The notes below the pieces were generated by a model. The model was not told the origin of the DNA. It made no database searches and worked only from the letters and a program-made list of their open reading frames with translations. Below are positions 6,481-10,209 of a stretch of 10,209 nt of DNA, piece after piece (position 1 is the stretch's first letter; every line of letters begins with the position of its first letter). The DNA is from Chloroflexaceae bacterium UBA1466 (lineage in GTDB: Bacteria; Chloroflexota; Chloroflexia; Chloroflexales; Chloroflexaceae), in NCBI GenBank assembly GCA_002325605.1, contig DCSM01000007.1, forward strand, positions 1 through 10,209, written 5' to 3'. A program made the translations under genes and the position numbers.

Positions 6481-7104
6481 TTACTTGAGCAGGTCAAGGA
6501 CAATTTTCCGCAACTCTTCTTCCGACTTAGGGTTGTAGTCATCAAAGATTTCCTTGGATTGCTCCGAGAAGTTTTGCAACCCTCCCTTGCCATCAAGGAA
6601 TTTGAAGTTGTTGCGCCGCATCTTGAAGCTGCCAATCGTCACACCCAATTTCCCGATCACTTCGTCAAGGGTATAGGGAAGCTGGGCCACGTCAAACTTG
6701 TAGAGATAGAGCGTAATGATGTCATCACTCTTACTCCAAAGATGGCGAGCAAAAGGAACCTTTTTCTTATCTTTGTCCGCAGGCTTGCCCTTGCCCTTCT
6801 TAGGCTTGGCTTCGCTGCTCCCTTTAGGCTCCTCCTTTGCCTCTGGAGCCGCAACAACGTTGGCTACAACTGGAGCAAGCGGCGCAGCTTTGCTGGCCAC
6901 CGGTTTACCCTTTTTCTCCGGCGTGATTCCAACCTTTTTCTCGATGTCTGTCAGCTTTTCGCCAACATCATGGACGAGGGTCTTGATGTCCCGTAACATC
7001 TCGGTGAAGAGCGTAATCGTCTTGTCGTCATCTTTCTGCGTGGCTTCTACAATGCGGGTCTTGATGCTCTCTTTCACCCGTTCGATCCGTACCGAAAGTT
7101 CCAT
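6481..7104 (-). CDS. Lys-rich protein with helical N-terminus and a C-terminal domain like those preceding HNH nucleases
   Basis: I cannot name this 207-aa protein. Residues 1-57 are charged and helical, probably coiled coil. Residues 60-115 form a low-complexity Lys/Ala/Pro linker with Lys codons mostly AAG. Residues about 118-187 form a compact domain: FARHLWSKSDDIITLYLYKF, then LGVTIGSFKMRRNNFKFLD and GLQNFSEQSKEIFDDY. From memory this pattern (W..EE..LALYLY, iG.s.gS..M...NF..LDp, gL.n.S....eif) resembles a small helical domain found in front of HNH endonuclease domains; no nuclease residues are present here. DNA binding is an inference from the basic linker. The ATG at 7104 is chosen because AGAAGG lies 8 nt upstream. 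An ATG at 7125 adds 7 residues but has no SD and abuts a hairpin. It is the first gene after two strong hairpins. Confidence 0.72.
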   Translation of the reverse strand: MELSVRIERVKESIKTRIVEATQKDDDKTITLFTEMLRDIKTLVHDVGEKLTDIEKKVGITPEKKGKPVASKAAPLAPVVANVVAAPEAKEEPKGSSEAKPKKGKGKPADKDKKKVPFARHLWSKSDDIITLYLYKFDVAQLPYTLDEVIGKLGVTIGSFKMRRNNFKFLDGKGGLQNFSEQSKEIFDDYNPKSEEELRKIVLDLLK

Positions 7105-7129
7105 GAAACTAACCTTCTTTCCCATAAGT

Positions 7130-7143
7130 GCGTTTCAAAACGC
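7130..7143 (-). other. Short perfect hairpin just before the Lys-rich protein gene
   Basis: GCGTTT (7130-7135) and AAACGC (7138-7143) are perfect inverted repeats with a 2-nt centre, best folded as a 5-bp stem with a 4-nt loop. It ends 4 nt before the alternative ATG at 7125 and 25 nt before the preferred ATG at 7104. If the 7125 start were used, this stem would occupy the ribosome-binding region. Confidence 0.45.
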
Positions 7144-7150
7144 GGGTTTG

Positions 7151-7186
7151 TCTTTCTGCAAGGGAACTTTCCCTTGCAGCCAAAGA
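7151..7186 (-). terminator. Strong hairpin after the FAD oxidase gene (terminator-like stem without a U tract)
   Basis: CTGCAAGGGAA (7156-7166) and TTCCCTTGCAG (7169-7179) are perfect 11-nt inverted repeats. Beyond a 2-nt bulge, TCTTT (7151-7155) pairs with AAAGA (7182-7186), for about 15 bp in the folded stem. It begins about 37 nt after the oxidase stop codon. The minus-strand sequence after it is CAAACCCG, not U-rich, so it may be a processing or mRNA-stabilising stem, or a factor-aided terminator. The stem itself is certain; its role is inferred. Confidence 0.55.
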
Positions 7187-7222
7187 AATCGAGCCTTAGT
7201 CAACGGGGCCAAACCTCGACCT

Positions 7223-9661
7223 TTAAGGAAAAAGCTTCCCTGGGTTGAGGCGGCCTTGCGGGTCAAATGTCTTTTTAATGGTGCGGTGGAGGGCCAGAAG
7301 CTCAGGCCCCAAAGCTTGGGCCAAGAAAGGGCGTTTGAGCGTGCCGATGCCGTGTTCGCCGGAAAGCGTGCCCCCCACGTTCAAAGCTAGAGCAAAAATC
7401 GCGGCGGCGGCTTGCCAAGCCCGTTGAACCTCGGCGGGGTCGCGGGCATCAAAGAGAATGTTCGGATGTAAATTCCCGTCGCCGGCGTGCCCAAAGACGG
7501 GAATCAGGAGCGCAAATTGCCGTGCAATTGCGCCAATTTCCTGAACGGTCTGCACAATCTGGGGTAAAGGAACGCAAATATCTTCCCCCAACCGATTAGG
7601 GCGTTTGCGGGCCAGCGCGGGCCCAATGGCGCGGCGGGCTTGCCAGAGCAAGGCTTCATCCTTTGGGCATTGAGCAACGCGGATCGTTTGAGCGCCTCCT
7701 TGCTGAAGCAAAGTCGTTACTTGGGCCGTTTCCCAAGCGACGGTCTCTGGCTCCCCGTCGTTCAAAATAAGCAGTAATGCGCCCGCATCCTGGGGCAAGC
7801 CTAAATGTAAATAAGCTTCAACAACTTCAATGGTGACGGCATCCATCAATTCCAAACTTGCAGGCCGGAGGCCAGCGGCCATAATGGCTTCAACCGTCGT
7901 ACAAGCCGCAGCAAGGGTTGAAAAAAGGGCCAACGTGGTTTGTTTGGCGGCGGGCTTGGGAAGCAAGCGCAACGTTGCTTCGGTAAAGACGGCGAGGGTT
8001 CCCTCGGAGCCGACCAAAAGTTGCACCCAACCCGCATCAAAGCCTTGCGCCGCCAGACCATCACCCAGCTTTAGAATTGAACCATCGGCCAAAACGGCAG
8101 TTAAGCCTAAGACATAATCGGAAGTAACGCCATATTTGAGGCAACGGGGCCCACCTGCATTGCAGGCGAGATTCCCGCCAATGGTCGCTACACTTTGGCT
8201 CGATGGATCCGGCGGATAAAACAAGCCGTAGGTTTCAGCCTGGCGCTGAAGTTCTGCCGTGGTCACGCCCGCTCCGACCTTTGCAAGGGCCTGCGTCGGC
8301 TCAATGGTGCAACGTTGCAACCGCGTAAGGGCCAGAATGACCGCGTGGCCCGTCGGAATTGCGCCTCCTGCCAACCCACTTCCTGCGCCGCGTGCGACCA
8401 CGGGCCACCCCGCTTGGGCCGTCAACCGCAAGACCGCGCTTACTTCGGCAGTCGTGCGGGGCAGAAGAACCGCTAAGGGCCGCCCTTCCGTTTGGGCAAA
8501 TGAAGCATCGCTGGCATAACAAGCCAAATCCTCGGCGCTGGTCAAAATTCCTTCTGGCCCAACGAGGGGAGTTAAAGCTTTCAGGAAGTCCAGCGAGGAT
8601 AGCGCAGGAGCCGTTTGGGCCACCGCAACTTTCGCTAACCCAGCCCTAAGCCCGCGCTGCTGTTCCTCAGGTTGCCAAAGCTTGTGAAGAAGGGGATTTA
8701 ACCCATGCTCCGTGCAAAGCCTTCCCCCCAGCTGCTGGGCAACATTATACACCATTATTGCAGCTTGGGTTAATTCCTCTGGCGTGAGCGGCCCGGCCAA
8801 AATTTGCACGTGAATTTCACCCACCCCAAGCTCCCCCCAAACCGCGATTTCAGTCTGATAACGCTGGGCAAGCCTTTTGGCTTGGTTGTAGAAAGAAGCC
8901 AAGTTTGCACGGGGCAACGTAAGATCAAGAAAAAGGTCTTTCGCTTCTGTTCTTTGCTTGGCCCCAAAAGCGGCGACCATTTCCCACGCTTGCCAGAGCG
9001 AACCAGCCTCAGGCCCAAGCCCCTCAACTTCAGCGAGCAGCGCGGTATTGAATTGGTGGGCCAAGTGGACAATTTGCTCCGTTTGGCGCAATAAGACTGC
9101 GGAACGGTCTTCCAATTCTAACAAAAGTTGAAGATTCCGGCGCTCTTTTTCCGGTTCTAAGAAGGCAAAAGCGCTCAGGGACAGCCCAGCTTGCATGATC
9201 TTTGTAGCCAATTGCAGCGCGCAAGCGATGTTGGGGCAGGCCAAAAGCAAGGCGCGGCGGGTCGGGGGCAAGGGAGTCAAGCTTAATGTTAAGGTAGTCA
9301 AATGAGCCTTGGGCAAATAAGTAGCCCAGGGTTCTGGGCCGACCAAAGCACGTTGAAGCCCATAGCCCGTCGCCCGCTTATGCGTCGGCCCGCCCAGAAC
9401 AAGCGGAGAACTTTCTGCGCCTGTGGTGACCGTCATGGCCCGCAGATAGCGCTGGATTGAGCCATAACGCAACTTGCGTCGCCCCCCCGCATTCTGCGCG
9501 ACCAGTTCCGCGAGGGTTAGCCCTTCAACCAACGGGAAAATCGGGATACATAACCGCTGCGGACGCAACGTTTCATTTAGGTCCTCAATCGTCACCGCCC
9601 CGCTGGTAGTGACCAACATGGCCCTTGGCTCAACCTTTATTTTGCCCGCTTCGTGGCTCAT
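7223..9661 (-). CDS. Double-module FAD-linked oxidase (GlcD-like D-2-hydroxyacid dehydrogenase with degenerate N-terminal copy)
   Basis: The C-terminal module (about 355-812) is a complete GlcD/D-lactate-dehydrogenase-type flavoenzyme. It has the FAD loop ARGAGSGLAGGAIP (423-436), GAGVTT (463-468), GGNLACNAGGPRCLKYG (495-511), GSEGTL (551-556), GHAGDGNLHPN (724-734) and SGEHGIG (767-773). By analogy with human D2HGDH, His725, His732 and Glu769 should bind the metal. Residues 1 to about 340 are a second, divergent copy: TSGAVTIEDLNETL, NAGGRRKLRYG, VGPEPWATYL, WGELGVGEIH and GGRLCTEHGLN align with the same motifs at a constant offset of about 443-451 residues. That copy lacks the first FAD lobe and one metal His. 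GlcD alone is about 470-500 aa, so this gene is nearly twice as long. ATG 9661 has no clear SD; GTG 9688 (AAAGAG 7 nt upstream) and TTG 9781 are alternatives, the last overlapping the upstream gene. Probably co-transcribed with the ABM gene. The acid substrate is unknown. Confidence 0.88.
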   Translation of the reverse strand: MSHEAGKIKVEPRAMLVTTSGAVTIEDLNETLRPQRLCIPIFPLVEGLTLAELVAQNAGGRRKLRYGSIQRYLRAMTVTTGAESSPLVLGGPTHKRATGYGLQRALVGPEPWATYLPKAHLTTLTLSLTPLPPTRRALLLACPNIACALQLATKIMQAGLSLSAFAFLEPEKERRNLQLLLELEDRSAVLLRQTEQIVHLAHQFNTALLAEVEGLGPEAGSLWQAWEMVAAFGAKQRTEAKDLFLDLTLPRANLASFYNQAKRLAQRYQTEIAVWGELGVGEIHVQILAGPLTPEELTQAAIMVYNVAQQLGGRLCTEHGLNPLLHKLWQPEEQQRGLRAGLAKVAVAQTAPALSSLDFLKALTPLVGPEGILTSAEDLACYASDASFAQTEGRPLAVLLPRTTAEVSAVLRLTAQAGWPVVARGAGSGLAGGAIPTGHAVILALTRLQRCTIEPTQALAKVGAGVTTAELQRQAETYGLFYPPDPSSQSVATIGGNLACNAGGPRCLKYGVTSDYVLGLTAVLADGSILKLGDGLAAQGFDAGWVQLLVGSEGTLAVFTEATLRLLPKPAAKQTTLALFSTLAAACTTVEAIMAAGLRPASLELMDAVTIEVVEAYLHLGLPQDAGALLLILNDGEPETVAWETAQVTTLLQQGGAQTIRVAQCPKDEALLWQARRAIGPALARKRPNRLGEDICVPLPQIVQTVQEIGAIARQFALLIPVFGHAGDGNLHPNILFDARDPAEVQRAWQAAAAIFALALNVGGTLSGEHGIGTLKRPFLAQALGPELLALHRTIKKTFDPQGRLNPGKLFP

Positions 9662-9725
9662 TAAATTGACAGGTCTTTCTGCACTCACTAAAATGCTCTT
9701 TGAAGCCGCCCGCCCTCGGCCAATT

Positions 9726-10067
9726 CTAACCTTTAATTTCCGTCTCCTGCAAGTTAAAAGTGGGGCTAAAGCGCGAGGCAATAACCTCGTGAAGGTCTAC
9801 GCGGTTGGGCGCTAGATAGGCTTCTTGTGGCAACTTAGGATTGTGCGCTTGCCGAAAGGCGGCAGATTGTAACCAATTTTCAAAAGCAGCTTGCGATTCC
9901 CAGAGCGTCAGCACGACGTAAGGTTCACCCGCCTGAGTTGGCCGCAAAACTTGATTCAAAAGGAACCCTGGCACATGGTCAATCGTACTGGCCCGCTTCA
10001 AAAAGCGTTCTTCAAACTGAGCCTCATATTCAGAGGCTACGAAAAGGTGATTCATCGTAATGATCAT
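9726..10067 (-). CDS. ABM-fold monooxygenase, IsdG/HmoB-like (putative haem-degrading)
   Basis: This small cytoplasmic protein of 113 aa has the dimeric ferredoxin-like ABM fold signature: MNHLFVASEYEAQFEERF, then a PGFLLNQVLRP strand and YVVLTLWESQAAFENWL. In staphylococcal IsdG the haem-degrading triad is Asn7-Trp67-His77 (Asn6-Trp66-His76 in IsdI). Here Asn6, Trp65 and His75 fall at nearly identical spacing, which favours haem oxygenation over the quinol-monooxygenase members of the fold. The C-terminal 30 residues are more variable. The ATG at 10067 has AAGGA 6 nt upstream, a good SD. The FAD oxidase begins 38-65 nt downstream depending on its start, so the two may form an operon. No haem uptake gene is visible. 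Family membership is firm; haem as substrate is inferred from three residues. Confidence 0.85.
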   Translation of the reverse strand: MIITMNHLFVASEYEAQFEERFLKRASTIDHVPGFLLNQVLRPTQAGEPYVVLTLWESQAAFENWLQSAAFRQAHNPKLPQEAYLAPNRVDLHEVIASRFSPTFNLQETEIKG

Positions 10068-10130
10068 TGGATGTCCTTATCGGCTAAAATTCCCACCGAA
10101 CCAGTTGTTTGAATTAGAGCAAGTCAATTA

Positions 10131-10151
10131 CCCAGGGCTAAAGCGTCTGGG
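10131..10151. other. Hairpin with TAAA loop near the ABM gene promoter region
   Basis: CCCAG (10131-10135) pairs with CTGGG (10147-10151), and inside it GC pairs with GC around the loop TAAA (10139-10142). The apical part GCTAAAG is the same as in the repeats at 6283 and 6355. On the minus strand it overlaps the stop codon of the possible upstream gene, and 10 nt further upstream CAACC-TTCG-GGTTG (10161-10174) would form a UUCG-capped stem. Together they could end the upstream transcript, although no U run follows. Confidence 0.35.
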
Positions 10152-10209
10152 CTTGCATCTCAACCCGAAGGTTGGACACCAGAGGCTGATTGACGGCAGC
10201 CCACTTAAT
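10138..10209 (-). CDS. Possible C-terminal end of an upstream gene (23 codons, cut by window edge)
   Basis: One minus-strand frame is open from the right edge to a TAG at 10138-10140 and reads IKWAAVNQPLVSNLRVEMQA followed by QTL. The other two frames are closed or less protein-like. The composition looks plausible for a soluble protein, but 23 open codons occur by chance about a third of the time, so this is weak evidence. The stop lies 70 nt before the ABM gene start. I recognise no family. Confidence 0.35.
   Translation of the reverse strand: MKWAAVNQPLVSNLRVEMQAQTL

Noticed and set aside
6716..7390. A 224-codon plus-strand open frame antisense to the Lys-rich gene and the oxidase end
   Set aside because: It is low-complexity hydrophobic sequence, the mirror of the Lys/Ala-rich linker and hairpin region. 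It has no domain pattern and spans the strong hairpins, so it is a shadow.
9662..9781. A 40-residue extension of the FAD oxidase from a TTG at 9781
   Set aside because: It would overlap the ABM gene by 56 nt, is Arg/Lys-rich without motif, and does not restore the missing FAD lobe. A GTG at 9688 remains possible.
10068..10137. A sigma-70 promoter for the ABM gene (TTGACT on the minus strand near 10125)
   Set aside because: No acceptable -10 lies 16-18 nt downstream; TCTAAT is too close to it and lacks its own -35.

Overview
The window is a compact, single-direction bacterial region: every gene I can support lies on the minus strand, so transcription runs from right to left. Base composition is close to balanced, intergenic gaps are short, and non-ATG starts occur (a TTG start with a good Shine-Dalgarno for pstS). 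The phylum cannot be fixed from sequence alone. The promoter ahead of the histidine kinase carries an 11-bp-period TTAA repeat resembling Pho boxes, especially the cyanobacterial form, but one promoter is not enough to place the organism.

Layout in order of transcription: (1) at the right edge, an open frame that may be the last 23 codons of an unseen gene; (2) a 113-aa ABM-fold protein with the spacing of the IsdG/IsdI haem-degrading Asn-Trp-His triad; (3) a long FAD-linked D-2-hydroxyacid (glycolate/lactate type) oxidoreductase in which a complete C-terminal GlcD-like module is preceded by a second, truncated and degenerate copy of the same module; (4) two strong hairpins, then a small Lys-rich protein with an N-terminal helical region and a C-terminal domain like those found in front of HNH nucleases; (5) an intergenic cluster of direct and inverted repeats built around the motif CTAAAG/CTTTAG; (6) a full-length UbiD-family decarboxylase; (7) a promoter, then a two-gene unit encoding a membrane-anchored coiled-coil protein and, overlapping it by 20 nt, an alpha/beta hydrolase; (8) a likely terminator, then a Pho-box-like promoter driving a PhoR-like sensor kinase and, 15 nt downstream, pstS (cut by the left edge).

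The clearest functional unit is kinase plus phosphate-binding lipoprotein under a PhoB/PhoP-type box: a self-regulated phosphate sensing and uptake operon whose response regulator is not in the window. The most unusual object is the double-module FAD oxidase, whose N-terminal half keeps the fold motifs of a glycolate-oxidase subunit but has lost the first FAD lobe and part of the metal site. The rest looks like ordinary housekeeping.
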